Source of the DNA: Schoenoplectus triqueter
Lineage: Eukaryota; Streptophyta; Magnoliopsida; Poales; Cyperaceae
Reading direction: 5' to 3'
Assembly: GCA_964058805.1 (NCBI GenBank)
Contig: CAXKVV010000674.1
Span: 1 to 32,879 of the forward strand
Length of the DNA: 32,879 nucleotides
The notes under the pieces are model-generated. The model was not told where the DNA came from, did not search any database, and saw only the letters and a program-made list of their open reading frames with translations. The translations under genes were made by a program, and so were the position numbers. Each line of letters begins with the position of its first letter. Positions within the stretch are counted from its first letter, which is position 1. Positions 1 through 10,826 of this stretch are shown here, piece after piece.

Positions 1-342
1 TGTGTATCTCTCGGTAATCATCCGACATATTTTAATCCCTAACTTAAGTAGAAATAAAAATTTTGTTTTACGGTCTTTCCACAGCTTAAGTCTTAATATG
101 ATTTGGTTGGATCAAAACCCAACACTTTTCTGGGTTCGTCCATGTTCTGTCCAGATTTTTTGTTTGGATTGTCTAGAAATTACCTATCTAAAACCCACTT
201 CAAATTTTATGTTTGAGTTGGATTCAAGTTTTGAGCTCATATTCAAATACAGTCCAATCCATTATTACCCAATTAGTGTCCAACCCAATTTATCCATGGA
301 TCTTCGTACCCATTAGCAGGCCGGTATGCAAACAATTACATC
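1..342. other. Intergenic DNA, no supported gene
   Basis: AT-rich sequence. The open frames here start at GTG or lack any recognisable domain, and I see no conserved protein motif, RNA gene or terminal repeat. It precedes the GGGTC-rich foldback element that starts near 343. Confidence 0.5.
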
Positions 343-730
343 TAGGGGTGTCAATGGGTCGGGATCGGGTCGGATCATATTATTTTATTATTATTTTTGA
401 CTTGATTCAAACCCAATCCGATTAAATTCAGGTCAAAAAATCTTAACCCATATCCGACCCGACTCGTGTAAAATAATTAAATATTTATTAATTATTTTTA
501 TATAATTTTATGTAATTAAATATTAATTAATTTATAATTAATCTTAATTAATATATAATTAGTGTATATTTAAGCTTTAATTAGTACTAAATCATAAAAT
601 TACATAAAAAAATATAATTAATCGGGTCGGGTTAACTTGAACCCGACTCGATCCGATTCGGATCAAAAAAATTAAATCCATACCTGACCCATTTATTTTC
701 GGGTCAGGTCAGGTCGATAATTGACACACA
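343..730. mobile_element. GGGTC-rich hAT-like foldback element (MITE-like)
   Basis: The left end reads TAGGGGTGTCAATGGGTCGG and the right end reads GGTCAGGTCGATAATTGACAC, so GTGTCAAT at 349-356 is mirrored by ATTGACAC at 720-727. Between the ends are GGGTCGGATCGGGTC-type blocks on the left, their inverse (GACCCGACTCG, ACCCGACTCGATCC) further in, and an AT-rich core. TAGGGGTGTCAA-type ends are known from plant hAT elements. ACATC occurs immediately outside both ends (338-342 and 728-732), but a full 8-bp target duplication is not clean (about 5 of 8 match), so family assignment is an inference. No coding capacity. Confidence 0.45.
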
Positions 731-1223
731 TCATTTCAATTTCGTTCATATATGCCTGAAGCATTAATAAAATTAAGTAATTAACTGTTCAAATTTTATG
801 ATTTTTGGAAATGTGATGATTTCGAATACATTTAATAGTTTATATTATTAATCTACAAATAAGCATGCTAGTACCAACGATAAATTATTATGATATCGTG
901 TCAGGTTATATTCTAAAGTTGTGCCATTTTGAGATTTCAGATTTGTTATCATTTTCTATTATAGGCTCAGGCCATATTGGGCATTAAAATTTAAGTTGGA
1001 TAGTGGTAATTTCAGGCAGGGCATTGTCCACTATCGTTATCGTGTTGTCATTATCTAATTATCAGCATACTATTGGGAAGTTGGAACATGTCAATCAAAT
1101 TTTGGGTTTCAAATGATAGCATATGAGTCCTACTGAGGTTTGATTTTATTGGAGTTGGGTCAGATATTGAGCCCGTACTTCTTTTAGTACACACACCACC
1201 AAAATATCAGCTGTTTTGTTCAT
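731..1223. other. Intergenic DNA, nothing recognised
   Basis: No long ATG-started reading frame, no RNA gene and no obvious repeat. Only AT-rich non-coding plant sequence is visible. Confidence 0.45.
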
Positions 1224-1395
1224 AGACGGAGTTTAGGGCGGGTAAAAATTAGATTTTTTTGAGGGACAAAATTAAAAAATTCAATATAAATATATTTTTC
1301 TATTTTTTAAATTATATATAATTATAAGGGTGTTTCTAAAAAACTTCTAGCCAGAGGTTGAACTCACCCTTTGGTGCCATATTGATCCGCCCCAC
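1224..1395. repeat. Possible short foldback repeat with GCGG / CCGC ends
   Basis: The left side has ACGGAGTTTAGGGCGGG and the right side has TTGATCCGCCCCAC, with an AT-rich core and an internal AAGGGTG/CACCCTT pair (around 1327 and 1367). The layout resembles the common angiosperm repeats that begin GGGGCGGATC and end with its inverse. The terminal match is short and no target duplication was found, so this is a weak call. Confidence 0.28.
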
Positions 1396-3638
1396 ATTTT
1401 TTTAGTTTGATTTTGTTTGATTAAAATTTTATAAGCTCAGTTTCCCTAACTGAACAATGTTATTTTATTATTTCAATCTATATAAATATTTATAAAAAAA
1501 ATTGACATCGGGTTGATCCGAAATAAAAATTCGGTCTAGATACCGTGATGCGGATTTTTTTTATTTCTGAGAAAACTAGGTCCACCTGGAACAAGAAAAA
1601 AATTCGGATCACGTTATCCCATCATTTTTTTAATCATTCACTGAAGGTTCCGCGAAAATTATTTTTCTTTTTCTAAATAAAAAAGGTAATTGTTTTCTTA
1701 GAAAATATTTTTTTTCTCGGTAAATGTAATAATGCTACTTGTTTCATTACAGATCCAGAATGTTCATACAAAGACCCTCTGCAAGGAAAGTTATTTGATT
1801 ATTCTAGTAAACATATATAATATAAAAAGAATAATAATGTTGACCACCGTTATAATAATTAAAAGATGCAAATGATATTTCCTTTTTCGAGTCAAAAAGT
1901 GCCAATTTCCAATATCGTCACATGTCGTGTGTCCATGAAGACAACAAATTCATGATAGAGGTAGTGCCACATAAGCTCGGCACAAATTAAGTCGGTATGC
2001 ATATCATGGAAATGCCTAACATTCGACTATGTATTCCATCCATGCATATAAATATCAAACAATAATACTTGACCAGATGGCCTAGTTCAATTTGACAATA
2101 GCTTCTAAAAAGAAACTTTTTTCAAGGATTGACTAGTCAAAATATCTTTGATTTACGGCCTCTTTTATTGGTATTGAAAGTGACAAATTTTTGTATTTGC
2201 ATCTCATTATAATGTTATACATTATACATGAGAAGTTCATATGCTTAATCACTAGTGAAGATTTTCAAAGTGTCGGTACCCAAGCAACCAAATGAGTTGC
2301 AGAATTGGTGCCACATGGTTCAAACTTTGGGTATTATTGGGAACATGTCATTGTTATTTATTTATTTTTTGGTGCCTACTTCATGACTTTGAATCTACGC
2401 CCAATAATGGAGGGAGGTCTATTTCACTTTTGGAGAATTTGGATATAGCTTCCAAAATGACCTTTTGCATCTATGGAGAATTTTGAGATAGCTTCCAATC
2501 TGAACCTTTTAGCATGTGAACTAATATGAGGTCAGATTAAGTGGACATTTTCTAATTTTCTTGCTAGCTAGAACTAAAAACCAACAATTTAATTTTTTAG
2601 AACCATAGATGCTAGAAGCGCCGATTTCCATCTCGTTGACTTACATTTATTTTAAGATATATAGCTCTTTGAAGTTCTTAAGTTGTTGTACCTATTTGCT
2701 TATTTAATTTGAAACATATTATCGGGTACAAAAACATGGTAAAGAAGATTTTATTTATATGGAATATATAATACTTTATGATATTGAAAAGATTTAATAT
2801 TTACTAGCTCATCGATTTATTTGCAACAGCGCAGTAGTGCACCGAAAAAAAAATCACTTTAATTAATTTATTAAAGGTTGGAAATAAGGCGGCAAATGAA
2901 TCAAATTGATTGAACAAGATTCTGTACTAATTTGTTTTTAAAATTAATTTGAACTAAATTAAACATAATTTTGTTAAAAAAATTTCATCAACTTAGAAGT
3001 CAATGGTTCATATATTTTTTTGTTCTCTCTTCCGTATGATATATTCAATGTGAAATGAAAGATACAAAAAAATTTATGACCTATGTAGATTATTATATGC
3101 TTATTTTATTTTGATTATATTATTAATAATTATTATATACATATTTAGCATTTAAAAATTTGAGTTTAATTTTTTTTTTAATTATTTATTTGAGAACTAT
3201 ATTGTAGGAAAGAAACTCGAGTTACGACTCTAATTTCATAGGATTTCTCTTATTTTCTCTTATTTTTCCGTTTCTTTTTTCTCTCGTTTTGCACAGACAC
3301 TGGATCATCTTAATTAAAGGACCGTCGTTATGAGGGAAAGCTAGCAGCCTAGCAAGAGTTTTGGTGTCAAAAAGCCAATAAGTTTGAAAATTCGTCTTAA
3401 TTTCCGTAATCCTTTTATGTTTTTTTTAAAGTGGAAAATTCTTATAAACATGTACGTATTATTTGCGCCACTAGATCTCACTGTTTGAAGTTATTTATAT
3501 TATTGAGTAATTAAAAACTGATCACTGAATGACATCACGGATGGATGATATTCGATCTGGTCTGTTATTTTTAATCACATGGTATGATTTAATTGATAGG
3601 CTGTACTTTTTGTATGGATTTGATTGAATTCATACGGA
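1396..3638. other. Intergenic DNA with one small tandem duplication
   Basis: No gene is supported. A 43-bp unit containing TGGAGAATTT, ATAGCTTCCAA and CCTTTT is present twice at 2431-2517. The rest is AT-rich without coding motifs. The 64-residue frame at 2292-2486 covers that duplication and looks accidental. Confidence 0.5.
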
Positions 3639-4032
3639 TTTATATAAGGGTGGGATCACTTGACAATGGGTTATATTGACAATCTTGACAGTAGATTTTT
3701 AAATAAATATTAAAAAAATTAACAAAATAGATTTATTGATATATTCTTTTATTTATAGATCAATGGTGATTCAAATTTTATATAATTTTATTTTCGTTTG
3801 ATACTCAATCAAGGACTATTAAAATTTTATATAATTTACAACGGTTATAATTTGACAGTTTTTTGATAGACTATCAAAACATAATGAAATTTAAATCACC
3901 TTTAATCTATAAATAAAAGAATATATCCAAAAGGTTCTTTCTATTTTTAAGATTTTTTTCATATTTATTTGAATATCTATTATCAAAATTATAAATATAA
4001 CCCATTATCAAGTCATCCTTCCCTTTATATAA
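3639..4032. mobile_element. MULE-type MITE with 9-bp target-site duplication
   Basis: The element proper is 3648-4023 (376 bp). It starts GGGTGGGATCACTTGAC and ends GTCATCCTTCCC. The right end, reverse-complemented, reads GGGAAGGATGACTTGATAAT, and the match continues through the ATGGGTTATATT block and on to AGAT..AAATAAATAT, giving terminal inverted repeats of roughly 70-90 bp. A perfect 9-bp direct repeat TTTATATAA lies directly outside each end (3639-3647 and 4024-4032). Nine-base duplications are characteristic of Mutator-like elements. There is no coding capacity, so it is a non-autonomous MITE. The interior is nearly a full palindrome. Confidence 0.72.
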
Positions 4033-5226
4033 TCAATTTCGATGTATATTGTTTACCCACTACTGTCTTGTTTTCCAAAGAAATGTGAGCCATTGAGAAC
4101 TATGCAAAATTGGATATACGCGGATTTAAAGTAGATGATTTGGATTTGGCTTAGCCAGATCCAAATAGAATTCGTACAATTGGTAACCTTTATATAAAAT
4201 AAAATAAACTTTGGCTTATAATAACATTAAAACTAATCTTTGTTAAACGGGATAAGAAATTTTGCTTGGAATTATATAATGGGAAAAAAATTGTTACAAA
4301 TCGAAAATAATTGGTCTGAGTAGTAAGGATATGAGCTGTACATGGATCGGACAGCACTTGGACACAGTCCCCTTCTTCTCTGCTTGAAATGTATTGGAAG
4401 GCATATCACCAAATATATTTAATTATCTTTAAATTTTAATATATTTTTTTATCATCTTTTAATTTTAATTTATACGGCTTAAAAATTTTTGATACTGAAA
4501 TTATGTAGGATTGAGAAAATTTATTCTTTAAGTTTTATGAATATTTATTTAAAATTTCCGAGAATGACATATTTATGTATGTAAACATTTATCATCACGA
4601 TCATCATCATCATCTAGCCATCTTAAAAAAATGAAATAAAAACTTCAAAAATTCTAAAATGAAAAATTTAAGTATCCCATAATATTTTGTATAAAAATTT
4701 CTTAAACAATATAAATTAAAATATAAAAATATTTAGAAGTATCATTGAATAAAGATCATAGAGGGCCCATGCTCCTAGAAACACTCTAGTTTACTGCTAA
4801 AAACACTTAGTTTATATTTTAATCCGAAATGTTAATAACTTAATTATGATTTTTCATGGTCAAAATGCAATCTAGTATCTCAATAAATCTTTATAATAAA
4901 ATCTTATAGAATATAAATTCTTACCGTTTTTTAGTTTTTTTAGTATTCTTAATAATATTTGAAATATGATCTTTTTTGACATATAAATATTCGCTTCATT
5001 TGTCGTTCTAGTATATGGATATGTTCCTCACTTTTTAAAAATATCTTTACATCACCATTAGCTGTTATTTTAACTTTTTTCTACGTACAAATATCTCGAA
5101 ATACATCTTATGACCCTTCAACGTTGGTGGGTCTGGAGTCTGGACTGGAATCCTCATTTTTCTGTAGTACGGTATCAAAACTATTGCAACGCGTTTTGTT
5201 CAGGTGCGCATGCAAGTGGAGCAGGG
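4033..5226. other. Intergenic DNA with a short (ATC)n tract
   Basis: AT-rich non-coding sequence. A short trinucleotide microsatellite of ATC units lies at about 4592-4613. No protein motif or RNA gene is recognisable. Confidence 0.5.
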
Positions 5227-5585
5227 TCTTGACTAGAGGTGGCAATCGGGCGGGTTGGATCGGGTTCGGGTTCGGGTTCGGGTCGGACGGGTCGGATCAG
5301 TTTGACTTTCTGAAAGAAATCGGGTCGGGCCGGGTCGGGTCGGGCCAGGTCGGGTTAGGGTCGGGTCGGATTGGGTCAATTTACATGTTGTGTTTTTTCA
5401 GATCGTTGATAGATTTCGATTGGATTGAAGGCCATTTGATCTCGGGTCGGGTCGGGTCAGGTTGGGTTCGGGTCGGATCGGGTCAGTTTGGCTTTCTTAA
5501 AAATTCCTAAAAAATCGGGTCAGGTCAAGTTCAGATCCGGACGGGTCAGGTCGGGTCAGATTCTGCCACCTCTAGCACTCTTGAC
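5227..5585. mobile_element. GGGTCGGGTC-rich hAT-like foldback element
   Basis: CTAGAGGTGGCA at 5233-5244 is perfectly mirrored by TGCCACCTCTAG at 5564-5575. Both ends then run inward into GGGTCGGGTC-type pentanucleotide repeats, all in one orientation, unlike the element at 343. TCTTGAC occurs directly outside the left end (5227-5233) and again at 5579-5585, four bases beyond the right inverted repeat. This may be the remains of a target duplication. The TAGAGGTGGCAA end type fits non-autonomous hAT elements. The open frame at 5124-5510, which reads as Gly/Ser/Arg-rich repeats, is a by-product of the pentanucleotide array rather than a gene. Confidence 0.5.
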
Positions 5586-6459
5586 CCCACTGTATTTTTT
5601 TTATAAATATTCTTATTATGTATATTTTCAGAAAACAGAAAGAAAATAATTTATATTGAAAAAAGTTTTCAAATTTTTATCACCTAAAAAAGTTTAATTT
5701 TTGTCGTTCTTGCGATAAAGTCTGACTCCCACCCTGATTTTGTTGATGGGGAAATCTCTGACAATGAGTTATTTTGACAATTTGAATAACTCTCGAATTT
5801 ATTAATGTCAAATTCATAACAAAAATTACCACAGAAAAAAAATATTATTTAAACCCTTATAGGTGCTTGAAAGGAACGGTAAAGATTTATCCTATTTATT
5901 ATCTTTTCATTTTTTTCTCGAAATTCTCCATAACATATTTAAAATGAAAAAGAAGAATAATACCACTTATTTCAGCTATCAAACAGAAGACAGATATAAT
6001 ATTTTCTTTGGTCAAGATAAGTACTTGACCTAGTCAATCCGTACAGCTATCTTTTGATGTTAATTTATTTATTTTCGGTATATTACATATATATTGGCCA
6101 AAACAACCGTTTTTGGATTAAAAAAGGAAGGTATTAAATGTTTCATGTTTAAATTTTAGCCGTTGAATGTATATTAAATTGGATGCACACTAAAACTCGA
6201 ATGCACACTAGAAATATTCATAACTAAAAAATGATGTTAGCAATGGCAATGTGCACAACACTAAATACCTGCACTGGCACTGTACTTACAGATGGGAACA
6301 AAATGTGAGTAAATCTTCAAAAATCTAAACCCCCATTCTCTAATAGAATCTCTAAAATCATGCCTTTCCATTATAAAAACACAATAACACCTTGAACTAC
6401 AAAAGTAAAACTATATGATTTACAAATTCAAAACATGAGATTCTTCAGTACTGGTACGA
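5586..6459. other. Intergenic DNA downstream of the NAC gene
   Basis: No gene seen. At about 5755-5802 the sequence TGACAATGAGTTATTTTGACAA resembles the inner part of the MITE end at 3660, suggesting a broken relative. The part next to 6460 should contain the 3' untranslated region of the minus-strand NAC gene. Confidence 0.45.
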
Positions 6460-8270
6460 CTACTGGTAGCTCCTAAAATTATTCATGGGCGCGCCTATTG
6501 AATTAGGCATTCCTTGGTCTCCAATCAAACTGAAGTTGCCAGATGGCTTGTATCCATGATTGCCAACCAACGGTTGATTAACTCTAATCTCGTTGCCGCT
6601 GGATAAATTATTTGGAAGGAAATTTTGGTTTGATGCCGTCATGCCAGAGAAATAAGAAAAGGTAGGCATGTTCATTGCACTGCTTGCTTCTATACTTGTA
6701 GTAAAGCCTGAGGCTGGTATGTCATTTGCATAACAATAATTTGGATTGGCGAATAAACTTATAACATCATCTTGCTCATCCAATGAGCTCGACGGATCCA
6801 TTTTGGCTGGTAGGTATGTGGTGGGCAAATTTGTTCCGGCAGGTCTGTAAGAGCTGGACTGATCCATTCTGGCTGGTTCGAACGAGGTGGGCAGGTTTTT
6901 TCTAGCTGGTTCATATGAGCTGGATGCAGGATCAATTACGGCTGGTTGGTATGAGCTGGACGGGTCCGATTCCGCTGCTTGGTATGAGCTTGTTGGATTT
7001 GATTCGACTGGCTGGTATGAGCTTGATGGATCCATTTCGGCAGGTCTATTTCCCCTGTTACTGTTAGAGTTCTTCTCATGGACACGACAAACTGCCCATT
7101 CATCCTGTTATAATGTGAGAAATAATTTCAGAAGTAGGTAAACTTAAATTCACCTAAAATGATTTGGATACTATGTGCACATTAATTCGAATCATTAATT
7201 ATCTGTAGTTGAAACCATGTGGAAGTACATATATGCCTATTATGTTCTGTATGGATATAAATAACAATTTCATAATAATTGGAGAATGTACACAAGAAAG
7301 AGAGAACAGAAGAAGTCAATATTCAAATAGACAAATCATTTTCTGTGAGGTACCAAGTAGCCGAAGCCTAACTGAAAACATCATTGTCATGACCAAGACA
7401 ATTTGAATTCAAAGATTTTTCCATTCTTTGATATACAGCTCATGCTACTGAATGCAGAAGTCAAAATGGAAAAGGCAAAATCAACTCATATATAGCACGC
7501 CTATGCTATTAAAATGCAATTCGACCCCAAACTCAGATGGATCGATCATCATATGAAAGAAGCAAGATTAATTCAATATTGATGCATGAATCATATATAT
7601 ATCTTCTTACCCTTTCGTTGATTTTGGACCCCACGGAGTCCTTTGATTTTCCGGCAAGTCTGAATTCATGCATGACCCAGTTTGTCTTCACACCTTTTGG
7701 AGCCCTTCCCATGTAAAAAACAAGGGTCTTTTTCATTCCAACAAGAACCTTTTTCTTGAAATTTCCAACAGTTCTAATGCTGTGTATTTCCTTATCTTTT
7801 CCTGTTGCCTTCCAGTACCCATGCTTTGTAGCTCTGTTGGCTCTCGTCCCTGTTGGATACTTCATGTCCTTTTGGTAAAAGAAATACCACTCTTTTTCTC
7901 CAATGTTCGCCATGCCTACGAAATGCATATATTGGAGACCAAGTATGCAAACCATATATACAAAATTGAAACCGAACAACTAATATATAATTATTATATA
8001 TGAATAAGTCAAAAAATTGAAAATTCTTTTAGAAATTAGGAAATCATAACGAATAAACCAGAACTTACTTGGAAGGTCCCAGGGTTCACATTTGTTGAGA
8101 TCTACATCTACAATGGCTATTGTGGTAAACCTAGGGTTTGCAACTTTCAGACAAAGATATTTATCTATGATTTCATCGTCTCTTGGGTGGAATCTAAAGC
8201 CAGGAGGTAACCAGAAGTGCGGTTCTTCATTGTTCGCCACCGGCATCTGAAACGAGCTTGATCCTGACAT
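6460..8270 (-). CDS. NAC-domain transcription factor, 3 exons, 383 aa
   Basis: A plant-specific DNA-binding transcription factor, expected in the nucleus as a dimer. Exons (minus strand) are 8270-8069, 7915-7611 and 7104-6460. Introns 8068-7916 and 7610-7105 have GT-AG ends (GTAAGT and GTAAGA donors). The spliced frame is 1152 bp including TAG. The NAC domain spans about residues 21-180: LPPGFRFHP, then [73 protein letters not shown] and DEWAVCRV. Both introns sit at the usual NAC positions: after EPWDLP and just before DEWxVCRV. The first subdomain is unusual, with FHPRDDEII in place of the common FHPTDEELI. Residues 193-276 form an 11-residue tandem repeat in the presumed activation region. 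The sequence looks most like the NAC100/ORE1/CUC branch, but the exact orthologue is uncertain. The start is ATG at 8270, which leaves the usual short leader before LPPGFRFHP. Confidence 0.9.
6784..7035 (-). repeat. 33-bp coding minisatellite (11-residue repeat) in the NAC gene
   Basis: Seven full units plus a partial eighth, of the form [11 protein letters not shown]. Examples are [55 protein letters not shown] and [11 protein letters not shown]. One unit has 12 residues because of an extra codon. Indels are in frame, so copy-number change would not disrupt the protein. The repeat is rich in Ser, Pro and Tyr. Confidence 0.85.
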
Positions 8271-8520
8271 TAGTTTGAAACCTAATTAATCAGCTAGCTA
8301 TTTATCGAGAATTGAAAAGGAGGTTATATGTCTGTGTAATTACAACCAAAAGGGAATATCAACAACGAGGGAATTTTAAAGAGTTGAAGAGGATTTAGAG
8401 AAAGTAGAGGATACAAGAAGGCCTGGTTAAATAGAGGAGATGAAGGCTTAGTAACGTGTCATCCAAGAACTTCTCCAAGGGACGCTGATGTGGAGAAGGC
8501 CCACTTGACTTAAATTAATA
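8271..8520 (-). promoter_or_regulatory. Probable core promoter and 5' leader of the NAC gene
   Basis: On the minus strand a TATA-like CTATTTAA lies at 8427-8434. This would place the transcription start near 8400 and give a leader of about 130 bases to the ATG at 8270. Upstream are ACGT-core DNA (GACACGTTA, about 8451-8459) and TGGGCC (around 8496), which matches the plant site II/TCP-type motif. These are short motif matches only. Confidence 0.4.
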
Positions 8521-9426
8521 TTTTGGTATGTGGATGATGCTGCTATACTCTGTTCTCATCTATATGAGTTTATTCTTCCTAGTTTGTCCCGGTCTTTCCT
8601 CTAGTTTCAAATATAATATCATATCAACTTTGAGGTTTGCTAAGGATCTTCCATATTTTGTCTATTTGTTTGTTTCAATGCTGTGTGTCTTGAATATGTT
8701 CACAATAAAGAATTTTATGCAATAGGGCACAAATATTTTTTGCCTTAGAAGGATTATATTGAAAAAAGAAAAATTTATGAACTACAGATCAACCTGCCAA
8801 AACTACAATTAAAAATTCTAAATTGAAAATGTAAATAATAATGGATATTTTCTAGCATAATTTTAAAACAGATGGAGTGTCCAGAAGATTGTTTGAAAGA
8901 AAAATTATAAGGTTTAATTATCAACCGCTCGGTGATATATATAACATTTTAGATAAAAGTTGACTTTCACTAACCAATCCAAATAATTTATAAAATGATT
9001 GTAAACATATATAACTATCATTCAATGTATATCTTAGCATATTTGAAAAATTAGATGGTTATGACTTATGTCCACTTTTTGGGTCATTAAAACATAAAGG
9101 ACTGAATAGCGGGAGAAAACAGGCAGCGCCATAAGATTTTTCATTTAAAAATGTTATAATGTACTATAGAGGTACTATGAACGTTATTTAGATACTCTTT
9201 GATTATACCAATTAAAGTTGAAACACAACCTATCTGACATATAGAGAACATATATATTTGAAATTTTTTGTTTTCTATTTTTGATAGCAATTTTTTTCTT
9301 CATAAAGCTAGAAATTGTTTGTTAAGTTTGGATAATAAACAATAACAACTAATATTAAGTCATCATAAAACTCATCCTATATTTTTTTTTCAAGGTTCAT
9401 AATCTAGAGATGTGTGCGCATATATA
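8521..9426. other. Intergenic DNA, (TA)n tract at its right end
   Basis: No gene supported. A TA dinucleotide run occupies about 9419-9435 and abuts the MITE at 9437. The 65-residue frame at 8528-8725 begins with ATG and is hydrophobic, but it has no domain and no supporting signals. Confidence 0.5.
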
Positions 9427-9818
9427 TATATATATGGAATCCAATTATGGTGTTTTGCAAAGTACAGATGTGTTATGTGATTTGCATTCTATTTTTAAAT
9501 TCAAGTCAGAAATAATCGATCTGAACGTTCAATCTAATCTTATTATTAAACCAAATTATATGTTTTTTTAGAATTGTTTTTGCTATTTTTTCTGGTGAGG
9601 AGAAAATCAATTGATCTGAGAATTATGGTTCATCCAAAAATAACGGTGTTCCCTCTATCCAAAAAAAATATAAAATTTGATTTACTAATAGATTTTGATA
9701 TGGAGATTAAATTGAACGGTTTGAATCGATCATTTCTCACTTAAAATTAATAATAGAACGCAAAACCCATAACGCTCTTGTGCTTTGCAAAACACCATAG
9801 TCTAATTCTATTTATATG
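9427..9818. mobile_element. MULE-like MITE, long imperfect inverted repeats
   Basis: The element is 9437-9808 (372 bp). The left arm contains TATGGTGTTTTGCAAAG and the right arm has its exact inverse, CTTTGCAAAACACCATA. The match continues inward through TTATG..TTTGC.TTCTATT, then GAAAT.ATCGAT and CGTTCAAT, so each inverted repeat is about 100 bp at roughly 75% identity. The flanks are TATATATATG (9427-9436) and TATTTATATG (9809-9818), matching at 9 of 10 positions, in keeping with a 9-10 bp Mutator-type duplication. However, the left flank lies in a (TA)n tract, which weakens that evidence. No coding capacity. Confidence 0.6.
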
Positions 9819-10372
9819 AATTTATTACTATTTTCAAAATTTTATGAGAAAATATATATTAAAGGGAAATAATAATCTTTTTAAATTATGCATAGTTAAA
9901 CATTTCATATCACATAAAAATCTACATATAATTCAACGTAATGGAAGATAGGCTACTCACGAATCATATTTTTTTTCGAAAGTGATTGAAATTAAAGGAG
10001 TTTCTTTTGGACAAAATAAACTCATTATTTGTATTGTTGTATCCGTCCCATGGAAGTAATTAATTGTAGTAGGTTTCACTGCAAGGCGTCACAGTACTTG
10101 AGATTCATATCATTGCATTAAAAATTAATATACGTGGCTTCTTAGAAAAACACTTGTTCATGAAAACTTCTTTAACCGACTGCCCAATCTTAGCTTCGCT
10201 TTTGTCGCCCATGAGGAAGCATTGTATGCATCACATTTTTTTATTAATTATGACATCATCCCAAATTATTTATTAATAATTATGACATTACTGATTAATT
10301 ATAGCGACCAGACTTGATTCTGTTTCAATCCAATTAGCTTATTTGATTGTGAATTAATTGGATCTTGTGCTC
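9819..10372. other. Intergenic DNA, nothing recognised
   Basis: AT-rich sequence up to the MULE target site. No open frame with a recognisable domain, no RNA gene and no repeat were identified. Confidence 0.45.
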
Positions 10373-10381
10373 TTTCAAAGG

Positions 10382-10680
10382 CCGTTTTTTTAAGCAAATA
10401 ATATATAAAAATTAAAAAGATAGGTCAGAGAATGTGAAAATTTGAGATATAGGTTGGATAGGCTGACGTCCCGAGGGTCTGGGGTCGTTCTTACCAATAA
10501 CATTTCCGCACTGGGGTAGTGGTAGCCTGTAATGTCTCCAGGCTGGGGTCATCCCAGCCTATAACGTCCCTAGAGCTTTTTTAAATTAAAAAAAAATAGC
10601 TAGGGTCGATGCAACTTGTTCCTACCTCAGGCTGGGGACGTTCCCACCTGTAGCGTCCCCAGAACGCAACAATAATTACT
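10382..10680 (+). repeat. MULE left terminal and subterminal inverted repeat
   Basis: The outer 80 bases are AT-rich and pair with 17613-17695. The inner part holds GC-rich modules (GGCTGACGTCCCGAGG, GGGTAGTGGTAGCCTGTAA, GTCTCCAGGCTGGGGTC, CCTGTAGCGTCCCCAG). Their inverse occurs at 13863-13962 and 17554-17600. Modules repeat within the arm, giving a comb of transposase-binding-like sites. Confidence 0.75.
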
Positions 10681-10826
10681 CCCACTTCGTTCTATTCAGC
10701 ATAATTGGTATGTATTTTTTTGAATATTTTTTTAAAGTAATTGATTTGTGAAGACAAGTGCAACTTTGTGAATATACTATCAGTACAAATTATTTTGAGT
10801 GATTTGAATAATATTTTTTTATAGGT

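Noticed and set aside
5124..5510. 128-residue open frame rich in Gly/Ser/Arg
   Set aside because: It is the translation of the GGGTCGGGTC array of a foldback element. There is no domain, and the repeat explains the lack of stops.
7980..8068. Extension of NAC exon 1 beyond DLPS
   Set aside because: It is intron 1. Joining 8069 to 7915 restores the canonical NAC sequence and the reading frame.
8528..8725. 65-residue hydrophobic ATG-started frame with two membrane-like segments
   Set aside because: No leader, domain or supporting signals. AT-rich DNA often gives such hydrophobic frames.
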